From positions 5,322,001-5,386,000 of the forward strand of contig JADJBV010000001.1 in the NCBI GenBank assembly GCA_016703535.1: 64,000 bases of DNA, in the 5' to 3' direction. Shown here in pieces: positions 31,804 through 40,293 of this stretch. A model generated the notes under the pieces. It ran no database searches, was not told where the DNA came from, and was given only the letters and a program-made list of their open reading frames with translations. The translations under genes and the position numbers were made by a program. The DNA is from Deltaproteobacteria bacterium (GTDB lineage Bacteria; Myxococcota; Kuafuiibacteriia; Kuafuiibacteriales; Kuafuiibacteriaceae). Within the stretch, counting starts at the first letter, position 1. Every line of letters begins with the position of its first letter.

Positions 31804-33069
31804 TCAGTGGCGGGGCCCTGTCGGATCGACGCACGCGGCGACCTTGGCCAGGAGGGCGGATCGCTCCTTGGCGTTCTGAGTCAGGGCGGCGGCCCGCTCC
31901 AGGGCGCGGCGGGCCTCCTCCCGACGATCCAATCTGTACAAGAGGTCGCCCCGGGCCGCGTGGAGCGGTGCGTAACCGTCGAGCACCTCGAGGGCGGTGA
32001 GGGCCTCGACCAGCGGGAGGGCCTCGGCCGGGCCATGGGCCATCGCGACCGCCATCGCTCGGTTGAGCTCGACGATCGGTGAGCCGGTGAGCTCCACCAG
32101 GCCGTCGTAGAGCGCGACGATCCGCGGCCAGTCGGTGGCCTCGGGCGTTCGGGCTCGAACGTGACAGGCGGCGATGGCGGCCTGGAGCGTATACGGCCCG
32201 AGGGGTTGAGCGAGGGCTTCGGCTCGCGACAGGGCCGCGAGGCCGCGCTCCATGAGCAGCCGATCCCAACGCGCCCGGTCCTGATCGAGGAGGAGCACAA
32301 TGTCCCCATTCGAGTGGGTGCGCGCCGGGATCCGAGCGGCGTGGAGCTCCATCAACGCCAACAACCCGTGCACCTCGGCCTGGTCCGGGAGCAGCCCCAC
32401 CAAGATGCGGCCGAGGCGCATCGCCTCTTCGCAGAGCTCGGGGCGGATCCAGTCTTCGCCGGCGGAGGCCGCGTAACCCTCGTTGAACACCAGGTAGAGC
32501 ACCTCGAGGGTCGAGCCGATTCGGGCCTCGAGCTCCGGGCCGCTGGGCACCTCGAAGGGCACCTTGGCCTCGGCGATGGTCCGCTTGGCCCGGACGATCC
32601 GCTGGGCCACGGTGGCCTCGGTGCTCAAGAAGGCCCGAGCGATCTCGAGGGTCGAGAGACCGGCCACCAACCTCAAGGTCAACGCCACCCTAGCTTCCCG
32701 GGACAGGAGCGGATGGCAGGCGATCAGGATCAACCGCAGCACATCGTCTTGGAACGGGTCCGCCGGCTCGAAGGCGGGCGCGAGCGCTTCGGCTTGGTCC
32801 TTCAGGGCGTCGTGTTTGCGTTCGATCATCACCTGGCGCCGGCTTTGATCCACCGCCCGATTCTTGGCGGTGGTCATCAGCCAGGCGCCCGGGTTGTTCG
32901 GGATCCCGGTGCTGGGCCAACGCTCGAGGGCCACGAGCAAGGCGTCCTGCGCCAGGTCTTCGGCCCGATCCACGTCGCGTACGAAGCGGATCAGACCTCC
33001 GATCAGCCGCGGCGCCTCGACGCGCCAGACCGCCTCGATCGCCGAGGCCGATGTCCAGGGCTCACCCAT
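31804..33069 (-). CDS. ECF sigma factor, ECF42 group (with C-terminal DUF6596/TPR-like domain)
   Basis: A 421-residue sigma factor. Region 2 is near the N-terminus (RAEDLAQDALLVALERWPSTGIPNNPGAWLMTTAKNRAVDQ) and region 4 at about 110-170 (LTLRLVAGLSTLEIARAFLSTEATVAQRIVRAKRTI). The remaining 240 residues are the helical C-terminal domain typical of ECF42 (NEGYAAS, GLLALMELHAAR, NRAMAVAMAHGP). ECF42 proteins are much longer than ordinary ECF factors, use this extension instead of an anti-sigma factor, and are encoded with YCII/DGPF proteins; the gene at 33078 is exactly that. Eight bases separate the two. Confidence 0.93.
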   Translation of the reverse strand: MGEPWTSASAIEAVWRVEAPRLIGGLIRFVRDVDRAEDLAQDALLVALERWPSTGIPNNPGAWLMTTAKNRAVDQSRRQVMIERKHDALKDQAEALAPAFEPADPFQDDVLRLILIACHPLLSREARVALTLRLVAGLSTLEIARAFLSTEATVAQRIVRAKRTIAEAKVPFEVPSGPELEARIGSTLEVLYLVFNEGYAASAGEDWIRPELCEEAMRLGRILVGLLPDQAEVHGLLALMELHAARIPARTHSNGDIVLLLDQDRARWDRLLMERGLAALSRAEALAQPLGPYTLQAAIAACHVRARTPEATDWPRIVALYDGLVELTGSPIVELNRAMAVAMAHGPAEALPLVEALTALEVLDGYAPLHAARGDLLYRLDRREEARRALERAAALTQNAKERSALLAKVAACVDPTGPRH

Positions 33070-33077
33070 CGACCCGC

Positions 33078-33512
33078 TCAGCCCTTCTGCTGGGCCTCGA
33101 TGGTGCGGCGGAGCTCCTCCTCCTTGGCCTGAAGTTCGGGCGTGTAGGCCTCGCCAAAGTCTTCGGCGGTGATGATGGGTCGGATCTCCAGAATCGACTC
33201 CTCACCGGGCATCGGATCGGGGCAACGGCGGGCCCACTCCACGGCTTCATCCATGTTGCGCACCTGCCAAACCCAATACCCGGCGATCAGCTCCTTGGTC
33301 TCGGCGAAGGGCCCATCGACGATGTTCTTCTTGCCGCCCGCGAAGTGGATCCGCTTGCCCTTGGCGCTGGGCTGGAGCCCGTCGCCGCCCAACATGATCC
33401 CCGCCTTCACCAACTGTTCGTTGTAGGCGCCCATCGCGGTGATGAGCTCCTCGGTGGGCATGCTCCCCGCTTCGCTGTTTTTGGTTGCCTTCACGATCAC
33501 CATGACCTTCAT
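33078..33512 (-). CDS. YCII/DGPF-domain protein, ECF42 partner
   Basis: A 144-residue YCII-family protein with the DGPF signature in NIVDGPFAETKELIAGYWVW. Such proteins are the usual targets and neighbours of ECF42 sigma factors; their biochemical activity is not established. The ATG at 33512 is preceded by GAGGAA. An ECF42-type promoter lies about 60-85 bases upstream, so the gene and the sigma factor are probably autoregulated as one unit. Confidence 0.93.
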   Translation of the reverse strand: MKVMVIVKATKNSEAGSMPTEELITAMGAYNEQLVKAGIMLGGDGLQPSAKGKRIHFAGGKKNIVDGPFAETKELIAGYWVWQVRNMDEAVEWARRCPDPMPGEESILEIRPIITAEDFGEAYTPELQAKEEELRRTIEAQQKG

Positions 33513-33569
33513 GCGTTCATTCCTCTTTTTTGGTGGCGGTCCAAACTTCGCCCCGACACTCCTACAAGC

Positions 33570-33596
33570 GACGAACGACCATGAAGGACATCGACA
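33570..33596 (-). promoter_or_regulatory. ECF42-type promoter of the YCII-sigma operon
   Basis: On the minus strand TGTCGA (33596-33591) is followed after 17 bases by CGTC (33573-33570). TGTCGA at -35 and a CG-T/A-C type -10 are, as I recall, the published ECF42 promoter signature. The predicted start leaves a leader of about 50 bases before the YCII ATG. Confidence 0.6.
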
Positions 33597-33615
33597 TCGG
33601 GGTGGCTTTTTTTTC

Positions 33616-33639
33616 GGGGGGGGTGGTGGTGGGTGGGGG
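33616..33639 (+). other. G-run tract, potential G-quadruplex
   Basis: Eight G, then GG, GG, GGG and GGGGG separated by single T residues, preceded by eight T (33607-33614). It could form a G-quadruplex on the plus strand just upstream of the ECF42 promoter. Confidence 0.5.
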
Positions 33640-33704
33640 CAGCCGCCCTCACCAACCCTAGGCGCCTGGGGCCCCGGTGGCCGACGTAACCCCTGACCGG
33701 GCGG

Positions 33705-34508
33705 TCAGTCGCTCCGGAGGGCTCGCTGGACCAGGGCCTTGTCGAAGTAATTGCCGCTCATCCCGGCGTCGATGACCAGGTGTTGACCGTTGATCCCGGA
33801 GCTCCGGGCGCTGAGCAAAAACGCGACGGTGTTGGCGACCTCGGCCACCTCGACCCCCCGTTTTCGGGGGATCACTTGTTCAGCGAAGAGGTAACTCTCG
33901 ACGTAGCCCGGGATCCCCGCGGAGCTGGAGGTCTTGAGGAGGCCCGGCCCGACCGCGTTGAAGCGGACCTCCGAAAACGCCGAGAAGCTCTTGGCCAAAA
34001 ACACCACCGCCGAGTCGAGGGCGGCCTTCACCGGCGCCATGTAGCCGTAGTTTTCGGCGGCCATGGTGGTGGTGGAGATGGAGATGGTCACCACCGACGC
34101 GTCCTTGGCCAGGTGGGGCCGGAGGGCCTCACTCAACTCCAGCAGGGAGTGACAGGAGATCTGCACCGCCTGCAAAAAGTCCCCCCGTTTGGTCTGGTGA
34201 AAGGGCTTGGCCCCTTCGCTGTAGTTGGCGAAGGCGATGGAGTGAACGAAGCCATGGAGCGTCGGGAACTGGCCGGCGATCCGCTCTGCAACCTGGCTTG
34301 CACTCCCCGGCTGCTCCACGTCGCACAGCTCGATCTTCGCCTCGGGCAACAACTTCCGGAGCGCCTCCCGCCGAGCTTCGGTGTGCACCACGTACACCAC
34401 CTGGGCCCCTTCGGCCTCCAGCAACTTGCCGGTCTGAAAGCCGACGCTCTTCTTGTTGCTGACCCCAAAGACCGCGAAGGCCTTGCCCTCGAGGCCGAGG
34501 AAACTCAC
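33705..34508 (-). CDS. Enoyl-ACP reductase, FabI-like
   Basis: A 267-residue short-chain dehydrogenase with FabI features: FGVSNKKSVGFQTGKLLEAEGAQVVYV at the cofactor site, HSIAFANYSEGAKPF, and the active-site Tyr-x6-Lys in NYGYMAPVKAALDS. FabI enzymes reduce the trans-2-enoyl-ACP double bond. The GTG at 34508 overlaps the dehydratase stop (GTGA). It is the last gene of a seven-gene fatty-acid-synthase-like operon. It may act on an unusual chain length or unsaturated intermediate, given the CrtI-like partners. Confidence 0.85.
   Translation of the reverse strand: MSFLGLEGKAFAVFGVSNKKSVGFQTGKLLEAEGAQVVYVVHTEARREALRKLLPEAKIELCDVEQPGSASQVAERIAGQFPTLHGFVHSIAFANYSEGAKPFHQTKRGDFLQAVQISCHSLLELSEALRPHLAKDASVVTISISTTTMAAENYGYMAPVKAALDSAVVFLAKSFSAFSEVRFNAVGPGLLKTSSSAGIPGYVESYLFAEQVIPRKRGVEVAEVANTVAFLLSARSSGINGQHLVIDAGMSGNYFDKALVQRALRSD
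34287..34302. repeat. One-mismatch copy of the GCAAG-N4-CTTGC palindrome
   Basis: TGCAAC-CTGG-CTTGCA inside the FabI-like gene; one base departs from the exact form. Confidence 0.5.
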
Positions 34509-34954
34509 GCCTCCTCCGGCTGCTCTTCGGCCAACATGATGATGAAGTCCAAAGTGCAAGCCACCTTGCCGTCCACCTTGACCGACCCCTTCATCATGTG
34601 GGCGCCCATCATGGTGCGTTCGTGTTGGGCGGTCAGCTCCAGCACGTCGCCGGGCTTCACCATCCGCTTGAACTTGACGTTGTTCAGCCGCGAGACCACC
34701 GGCACCCCGGACTGGCCCACCACGTAGCCAATCTTGGTGGCCATCAGATAGGCCCCGGCCTGGAGCACCGCCTCGCACAACAGCACCCCGGGCATCACCG
34801 GCTGACCCGGGTAGTGGCCCAGGAACTGGGGTTCATCCCCGCGCACCAGGCGTTTGCCGACAATCTTGGTTTCGGTCAGGTCCAGGACCTCGTCCAGGAA
34901 CAAAAACGGCTCGCGGTGAGGGATCACTTCTTTGACGGGCTTCAACATATCCAT
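34505..34954 (-). CDS. 3-hydroxyacyl-ACP dehydratase, FabZ-like
   Basis: A 149-residue hot-dog-fold dehydratase. IPHREPFLFLDEV near the N-terminus and FLGHYPGQPVMPGVLLCEAVLQAGA carry the FabZ catalytic His and Glu. It removes water from 3-hydroxyacyl-ACP. An exact GCAAG-N4-CTTGC site (34556-34569) encodes part of VACTLDF. An alternative start is Met3. It lies between the ketoreductase and enoyl reductase genes of the operon, as expected for a complete elongation cycle. Confidence 0.9.
   Translation of the reverse strand: MDMLKPVKEVIPHREPFLFLDEVLDLTETKIVGKRLVRGDEPQFLGHYPGQPVMPGVLLCEAVLQAGAYLMATKIGYVVGQSGVPVVSRLNNVKFKRMVKPGDVLELTAQHERTMMGAHMMKGSVKVDGKVACTLDFIIMLAEEQPEEA
34556..34569. repeat. 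GCAAG-N4-CTTGC palindrome (in FabZ-like gene)
   Basis: Exact copy, spacer CCAC; in this gene it is read in a different frame (G-K-V-A-C) from most other copies. Confidence 0.8.
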
Positions 34955-34956
34955 CC

Positions 34957-35685
34957 CTAAATTCCTCCGGTGACGTCCAAGACGGCGCCGGTGATGTAGC
35001 TCGCCTCTTTGGAGGCGAGGAAGAGGACCGCGTGGGCGACCTCGGCGGCGGTGCCGAAGCGCTTCATGGGCACCATCTCGAGGAAGCCTTTTTTGTGCTC
35101 CTCCGAAAGGTCCGACAAAAGTTCAGTGTCGATGAAGCCGGGCGAAACGCAGTTGACGGTGATGTTGCGCTTGGCCACCTCTTTGGCCAGGGCCCGCGTC
35201 AACCCCACTTGCCCCGCCTTGCTGGCCGAGTAGTTGGCTTGGCCCGCGAACCCGAGCTCACCGCTGGGGGAGGTGATGTTGATGATGCGCCCGTAACGTT
35301 GCCGGCTCATGGCCAAGACCGCTTGTTTGGCCATGTAGAAGTTGCCGTCCAGGTTGACCGACAAGACCCGGCGCCAGTCCTCGATGGGCATCATGCCCAC
35401 GATCTGATCCTTGCGGATGCCGGCGTTGTTGACCACCACCTGGATCGGCGCGCCCTCCAGGCCCTTCCAGAAGGCCTCGACCGCCACCGGATCGGCGACG
35501 TCGAAGGCGTGGATCTTGAGTCGTTCGTTCGCCACCCGCGCCACGAACGCCTCGGCCGCCCCTTGGTTGCCGGCGTAGGTGGCGATCACCTCGGCGCTTT
35601 GGGCCAAGAAGGCCTCGGTGATGGCCGCACCAATCCCGCGGGTGCCGCCGGTGACGATCACCCGTTGTCCGCTGAAGTCGCTCAT
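34957..35685 (-). CDS. 3-oxoacyl-ACP reductase, FabG-like
   Basis: A 242-residue classical short-chain dehydrogenase: VTGGTRGIGAAI cofactor motif, NNAG, ITSPSGELGFAGQANYSASKAG with the catalytic Ser, Tyr and Lys, and the C-terminal ITGAVLDVTGG. It reduces 3-ketoacyl-ACP with NADPH. Its ATG overlaps the stop of the FAD oxidoreductase gene as ATGA. The dehydratase gene starts three bases after its stop. Role in the operon: second step of the elongation cycle. Confidence 0.92.
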   Translation of the reverse strand: MSDFSGQRVIVTGGTRGIGAAITEAFLAQSAEVIATYAGNQGAAEAFVARVANERLKIHAFDVADPVAVEAFWKGLEGAPIQVVVNNAGIRKDQIVGMMPIEDWRRVLSVNLDGNFYMAKQAVLAMSRQRYGRIINITSPSGELGFAGQANYSASKAGQVGLTRALAKEVAKRNITVNCVSPGFIDTELLSDLSEEHKKGFLEMVPMKRFGTAAEVAHAVLFLASKEASYITGAVLDVTGGI

Positions 35686-37187
35686 GCCGTCTCCTTGGCG
35701 ACCGCGTCCGGCGCGCCGCGCAGGTAGCGATCGACCTCGTTGGCCACGATCACCCCGTAGTTGGCGGCCCCCAACCAGCCGCTCATGATGATCCCCACGC
35801 TGCCCGCGTGGAACAAGCCCGGGAGTTGTTTGGGCAGATCTTGGCTCACCTTCAACCCCTCGAACTTGGTGCCGAAGGAGGTGGCCAAGGCGTGTTGGGT
35901 GAAGAACTTGAAGGTCCTCGGAGTGGCGACCTCCACGTGTTCGACCTTGGCCCGCACGTCCGGGAGATAACGCTCGAGCGATCGGATCGCGTCTTCGGCG
36001 TAGCGCTCTTTCCAGCGCAGGTAGTCCTCGTCGGACATGTCGGCCCAGTCCCGGTAGTTCGAGTTGATGGACGCGACGATCGCGTAACGATCGGTCCCCG
36101 GCCGGATCTCCGGATAATAAAAGGAGTAGGTCCGGCTGGTGCACTCCAGCGCCGTCAAAGCCTCCGAGTCGAAGGTCGGGTGGGTGCTGGTGAAGAACAA
36201 CTCGCCGATGAAGGGCAAGGTCTCGCCGCGCCGGAGGCCCAAGTACACCTGGGTCGACGAGCTGTTCATCCGGACGCCTTTCGCCTCGGCCACGTATTCG
36301 GGGGCGAAGTGTTCTTCACCGACCAGGTCCAAGATGGTGTTCTTGACGTTGGCGTTGGACAACACCGCCCGGGCCGAGATCCGCTGCCCGTTGACCACCA
36401 CCCCCACGGCGCGGCCGCCCTCCACCAGGATCTGCTCGACCTGGGCGTAGTTGCGGACGTCGACGCCGTTCTTGTGGAGCTCGGCCTTCATCGACTTGAT
36501 CAACAGGTCGGTGCCGCCCTGGAAGGTGTAGACCCCCTTGGACATGAAGTTGGAGAACACGATGCCGTAGGTGATGGCCGGGTCGTCCAAGGTGGAGCCG
36601 TTGGCGTAGGCGATGGGCTCCATCAAGAGGCGCCAGACGTCGGTGCGGTCCGGGAAAAAGCGCTGAAACAACTCCCGGGTGGTCAACTTCTGGTCGTCGT
36701 AGAAGTTCATGCTCCGGGCGAAGTCGAAGAAGCCCGCCACGTTCTCCGGTGAGATCTCGAACTTCTGGGTCAAGATCCGGGTGAAGTCCTCTCGATCGAA
36801 GGTGGTCTGCAGCGAAAACTGCGGGTTGTCGAAGCGGATCGACTTGAGCGGGACGATCGAGTCGGCGATCTCCTTGGTCCAGTACTTCCGACAGGTCTTG
36901 ATCATCCCCACCGGAAAGCCGTGGAGCGAGATGTCGAAGATGTGGCCGTTTTGGCGCTTGAACCAGGTGGCCATGCCGCCAAAGTTGTAGTGCTGCTCGA
37001 GCAACAACACCGAGTGGCCGTCTCGACCCAGGCGGTTGGCGACGGTCAACCCCGCCAGGCCAGAGCCGATGACGATCAGATCGTAGCGGTCCTTGGTGCC
37101 TTTGAGGCGCTCCGCGGTCAGGAGTTTGGGCCGCTTCTTGATCAGCTCCGAGGGCGCGGTGGCGGCGGTGGGCGAGAGGATGCTCAT
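35682..37187 (-). CDS. CrtI-like FAD-dependent desaturase/oxidoreductase 2
   Basis: A 501-residue phytoene-desaturase-type flavoprotein. After a 30-residue N-terminal extension comes the FAD motif YDLIVIGSGLAGLTVANRLGRDGHSVLLLEQH, then NFGGMATWFKRQNGHIFDISLHGFP. The C-terminal FAD-binding segment is FHAGSVGIIMSGWLGAANYGVIVANEVDRYL. Relatives desaturate or isomerise long polyene or acyl chains. It overlaps its paralogue upstream and fabG downstream by ATGA, so it is tightly coupled to acyl-chain synthesis. Substrate unknown; an ACP-bound or lipid intermediate is inferred from context. Confidence 0.82.
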   Translation of the reverse strand: MSILSPTAATAPSELIKKRPKLLTAERLKGTKDRYDLIVIGSGLAGLTVANRLGRDGHSVLLLEQHYNFGGMATWFKRQNGHIFDISLHGFPVGMIKTCRKYWTKEIADSIVPLKSIRFDNPQFSLQTTFDREDFTRILTQKFEISPENVAGFFDFARSMNFYDDQKLTTRELFQRFFPDRTDVWRLLMEPIAYANGSTLDDPAITYGIVFSNFMSKGVYTFQGGTDLLIKSMKAELHKNGVDVRNYAQVEQILVEGGRAVGVVVNGQRISARAVLSNANVKNTILDLVGEEHFAPEYVAEAKGVRMNSSSTQVYLGLRRGETLPFIGELFFTSTHPTFDSEALTALECTSRTYSFYYPEIRPGTDRYAIVASINSNYRDWADMSDEDYLRWKERYAEDAIRSLERYLPDVRAKVEHVEVATPRTFKFFTQHALATSFGTKFEGLKVSQDLPKQLPGLFHAGSVGIIMSGWLGAANYGVIVANEVDRYLRGAPDAVAKETA

Positions 37188-38569
37188 GAGGCCCCCGCCA
37201 AAACGTGGGCGTTGGCCATGTTGATCCCCGACAACATCGCCCCGACGATCCCTACGAAGCCCTGATCGGTGCCGCAGAGGAAGAGGTTGGAAAGATCGGT
37301 ACGGCCGGTCTTCACCTTGTCGGGGGAGCCGTAGACCGCCCCGTGGTCGTGCCGGGTGTACTTGACCACCGTCCGGGGGGTGAAGCTGTCCGTATACTGA
37401 ATGTACGGCCTGAGATCGGACCCCAACCGAGCCACCGTGTCCAAGGAGCGCTCGATCCAGAGGGCCTTCTGCTCGTCGTAGGCCGGCCCCGATAACCCCA
37501 CCCAAGCCCGGTGATCGGCCAGGTGGGTGACCCGCAAGAGGTGCCGGTCCAGCGGCTCCTGGTGGGCGTAGTTGCCGGGCACGCAGATCACGCCGCTCGA
37601 CAGATCCTCCGGTTGATCGGGCCGGGCCCAGGAAAACGGCGCCGTCCCAAAAAACGTGACGCAACCGTCGAAGCCCAAGGTCTTGGGGTCCTGGCTCAAC
37701 AACCAGAGGGTTTCGGTGAAGGCCAACTCACCGGGCCGGCCGGTCTCCACCGGGTGATCACTCCGGAGCCGGGCCGTCTCCACCCGCCCCGCCGAAGACA
37801 AGACCACCTCGGCCTCCACCACCTCACCGCTCTCCAACACCACCGCCCCGACCCGTCCGTCGGTCACCCGCAACTCCGCGACGCCCGACTTCCTCCGCAT
37901 TTCGCCGCCCAAGGACTCGTAGCGATCTTTGAGCACGTCCAAGATCTGGCGCACGCCTCGGCGGGGGCGACAGAAGCCCTCCCGGTAGATGCTGTTGAAG
38001 AGGATCACGAACTGCTCCCAGTCGAGATCGTGTTCGCTGGCGCAGCCGTAGTAGAGGAGCGGACACAACAACATGTCCACGAGCAGCGGATCCGAGAGGT
38101 ACTCGGACAACATCCGCCGGGTGGAGATCGGCGTGGTGTCGGCGGCGGCCTCCGGATATTCGGCGCAGCGTTCGGACAAGTGCACGAAGCCGTCCAGCTC
38201 CTTGGGGAAGAGCCGCGAGACCTCTGAGGTCAACTCGGCCAGGTCGTTGCTGAAGCGCAGCCGAGCGTCGCCGAAGATCACGTAGGAGTGGGTCTGGGGT
38301 TCGAGGGCCAACTCCTCGGGTTGAATGCGGAGTTGCCGATAGATGCGCTGGAGCGGCACCCGAGGGCCCTTGTAGCCGGGCCGCAGCCAGTTGGTGACCG
38401 CGTGCAGGCCGACGTCGAAGTGGTGGCCGCCTTTTTTGTAGAAGGAGTTGAGCCCGCCCCAGACCGCGTGTTGCTCGAGGATCAGGACCTTCTTTTGGAA
38501 GTGGGCCAGGCGAATGCCCGCGGCCAGGCCGGACATCCCGGCCCCAATGATGACGACGTCCCAGCGCAC
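37184..38569 (-). CDS. CrtI-like FAD-dependent desaturase/oxidoreductase 1
   Basis: A 461-residue flavoprotein related to the adjacent gene product and to phytoene desaturases: WDVVIIGAGMSGLAAGIRLAHFQKKVLILEQH, GGLNSFYKKGGHHFDVGLHAVTNW, and C-terminal LFLCGTDQGFVGIVGAMLSGINMANAHVL. GTG 38569, eight bases after the ACP stop, is chosen; an upstream in-frame start at 38605 would overlap the ACP gene and add an Arg-rich tail. Two such desaturases between an ACP and a ketoreductase gene are not part of ordinary fatty acid synthesis. Confidence 0.82.
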   Translation of the reverse strand: MRWDVVIIGAGMSGLAAGIRLAHFQKKVLILEQHAVWGGLNSFYKKGGHHFDVGLHAVTNWLRPGYKGPRVPLQRIYRQLRIQPEELALEPQTHSYVIFGDARLRFSNDLAELTSEVSRLFPKELDGFVHLSERCAEYPEAAADTTPISTRRMLSEYLSDPLLVDMLLCPLLYYGCASEHDLDWEQFVILFNSIYREGFCRPRRGVRQILDVLKDRYESLGGEMRRKSGVAELRVTDGRVGAVVLESGEVVEAEVVLSSAGRVETARLRSDHPVETGRPGELAFTETLWLLSQDPKTLGFDGCVTFFGTAPFSWARPDQPEDLSSGVICVPGNYAHQEPLDRHLLRVTHLADHRAWVGLSGPAYDEQKALWIERSLDTVARLGSDLRPYIQYTDSFTPRTVVKYTRHDHGAVYGSPDKVKTGRTDLSNLFLCGTDQGFVGIVGAMLSGINMANAHVLAGAS

Positions 38570-38576
38570 GGCCCGC

Positions 38577-38843
38577 TCAGGCGCGCGCCGCCGCCTTGGC
38601 CTCAAACTTGGGCCGCAGGTATTTTACGCAGCCGGCCAGGGTCGAAAGCTCCATGTATTCGGCCTCGGGGACCTCGATCTGGTGGCGCTTCCGCAGCTCC
38701 ATCACGATGTCCAAGAAGTCCATCGAGTCGAGATCGAGCTGATCTCGCAGGCGCACCTCGGGCTTCACGTCGGAGAGATCTTCGTCGGGCGCGATGTCGT
38801 GGATGATGTCCAGGATCAGCTTGGAAACTTCGTTCTCGGTCAT
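38577..38843 (-). CDS. Acyl carrier protein
   Basis: An 88-residue acidic helical ACP with the phosphopantetheine attachment serine at Ser40 in LDLDSMDFLD. ATG 38843 is preceded by a strong GGGGAAGG ribosome binding site, so the in-frame TTG at 38855 is rejected. The gene lies between the ketosynthase and the first FAD oxidoreductase and is probably the dedicated carrier of this operon rather than the housekeeping ACP. Confidence 0.93.
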   Translation of the reverse strand: MTENEVSKLILDIIHDIAPDEDLSDVKPEVRLRDQLDLDSMDFLDIVMELRKRHQIEVPEAEYMELSTLAGCVKYLRPKFEAKAAARA

Positions 38844-38858
38844 GACCTTCCCCAATTT

Positions 38859-38874
38859 CGCAAGTCAGCCTGCG
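38859..38874. repeat. One-mismatch copy of the GCAAG-N4-CTTGC palindrome
   Basis: CGCAAG-TCAG-CCTGCG overlaps the ketosynthase stop and the ribosome-binding region upstream of the ACP gene. It is one of the few copies not wholly inside a gene. Confidence 0.5.
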
Positions 38875-40109
38875 TAGCGCTTTACGACCACGCAGGAGTT
38901 GATGCCCAACATCCCGAAGGAGTTGTTCAAGATGACGTCGACCTTCTTCAGCTCGACCGGCTTGCCGACCACCAAGTTGTTGAGGGCGCAGTCCGGATCC
39001 AGGTCGTCGACGTTGATGGTCGGGTGCACCTGGCGATCGGTGAACGAAGGCAGGTTCCCGGCCAACTCCAAGGCCCCGGCGGCGCCCATGGTGTGGCCGA
39101 TGAAACTTTTGGTGTTGTTGATGAAGACGTCGGGCGCGCCGCCGAAGACCGCGTGGACGGCCCGGCACTCCTGCACGTCGCCTTGCGGGGTGGACGTGGC
39201 GTGGGTGCTGACGATGTTGACGTCGGTGGCGGTCAACTCGGCGCTCTGGAGAGCCGCCCGCATGCACTCGATCTGCCGTTCGGGCAAGGGCAACACGAAG
39301 TCGTGGGCGTCGGAGTTGATGGAGTATCCGGCGACCTCGGCGATGATGTTCGCGCCCCGGGCCAAGGCGTCGTCGAGGCGCTCCATGGTGTAGAGGCAAC
39401 CGCCTTCGCTGACCACGATGCCATTTCGGGCCTTGTCGAAGGGGCGGGAGGCCTGGTGGGCCTCGGCGTGGCTGGCCAAGGCGCCTTCGGCCTTGAAGGA
39501 GGCGAAGATCCCGAAGGTGTGGATGGACTCGCTGACGCCACCGGCCAGGGCCATATCCACCACCCCGAGCTGGAGCATCTGCATGCCCTGCACGATGCCG
39601 ACGTTGCCGGCGGCGCAGGCCGCGCCCAAGCAGTAATGGGGCCCGGTGATGCCGAGGGCGATGGTGATCTCACCGGCCGGGTTGTTGGCGACGGTGCGGG
39701 GGTTGTGGTGGTGCGACCAGTACTTCACGTCGTCGTTGTAGGCGCGAAGGTTGGCGATCTCGTTTTCCGTCTCGACGTTGCCGTGTTCGGTGGTGCCCAC
39801 GTAGACGCCGATCCGCGACTTGTCCTGGGCGGCGAGATCGAGCCCGGCCGACAACAAGGCCTCGTGGGCGCAGTAGATGCCGATGGAGCCGGCCCGGGTG
39901 CCCCGGCGGCGGGCTTTTTTGGTCTGGTGGCGGGTCTCGTCGTAGGTGCAGACGCCGGCCAAGACCGGTCCCATGTGGCGGGTCTCGAAGGGCACCACCC
40001 CTGAGATCCCTGACAGGAGGGCCTTCCGGAAGCTGCTGAGGTCGTTGCCGTTGGGCGAGGTCAGGCCCACGCCGGTAATGACCACCCGCGGCAGCGACAG
40101 CCGTCCCAT
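38865..40109 (-). CDS. Beta-ketoacyl-ACP synthase II, FabF-like
   Basis: A 414-residue elongating ketosynthase. The nucleophile is Cys165 in LGAACAAGN; the two catalytic histidines are in STHATSTPQGD and FIGHTMGAAGALE. The start MGRLSLPRVVITGVG at ATG 40109 is the family N-terminus; the upstream in-frame extension is not. It is the first gene of a seven-gene operon (ketosynthase, ACP, two CrtI-like flavoproteins, ketoreductase, dehydratase, enoyl reductase). No chain-length factor or thioesterase gene is present. Similar sets of genes have been proposed for ladderane or polyunsaturated lipid pathways. Confidence 0.92.
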   Translation of the reverse strand: MGRLSLPRVVITGVGLTSPNGNDLSSFRKALLSGISGVVPFETRHMGPVLAGVCTYDETRHQTKKARRRGTRAGSIGIYCAHEALLSAGLDLAAQDKSRIGVYVGTTEHGNVETENEIANLRAYNDDVKYWSHHHNPRTVANNPAGEITIALGITGPHYCLGAACAAGNVGIVQGMQMLQLGVVDMALAGGVSESIHTFGIFASFKAEGALASHAEAHQASRPFDKARNGIVVSEGGCLYTMERLDDALARGANIIAEVAGYSINSDAHDFVLPLPERQIECMRAALQSAELTATDVNIVSTHATSTPQGDVQECRAVHAVFGGAPDVFINNTKSFIGHTMGAAGALELAGNLPSFTDRQVHPTINVDDLDPDCALNNLVVGKPVELKKVDVILNNSFGMLGINSCVVVKRYAG

Positions 40110-40293
40110 CAGGGGTTGGGCCGTACCACGAGCCACCCCCGTTCCAATAGCGAAAATCTCGGCGCGGCGGCCCCGCCCGACCCCCACAACGACCGGAGCT
40201 TGGTTCGAGCCAAAGGCATCGGCGGGTTGGAGGAATTAAGGGTTTCAACCGAAGACTGGACCGCCCGGCGCCACCTCGCTAACGGGCCTGTTT

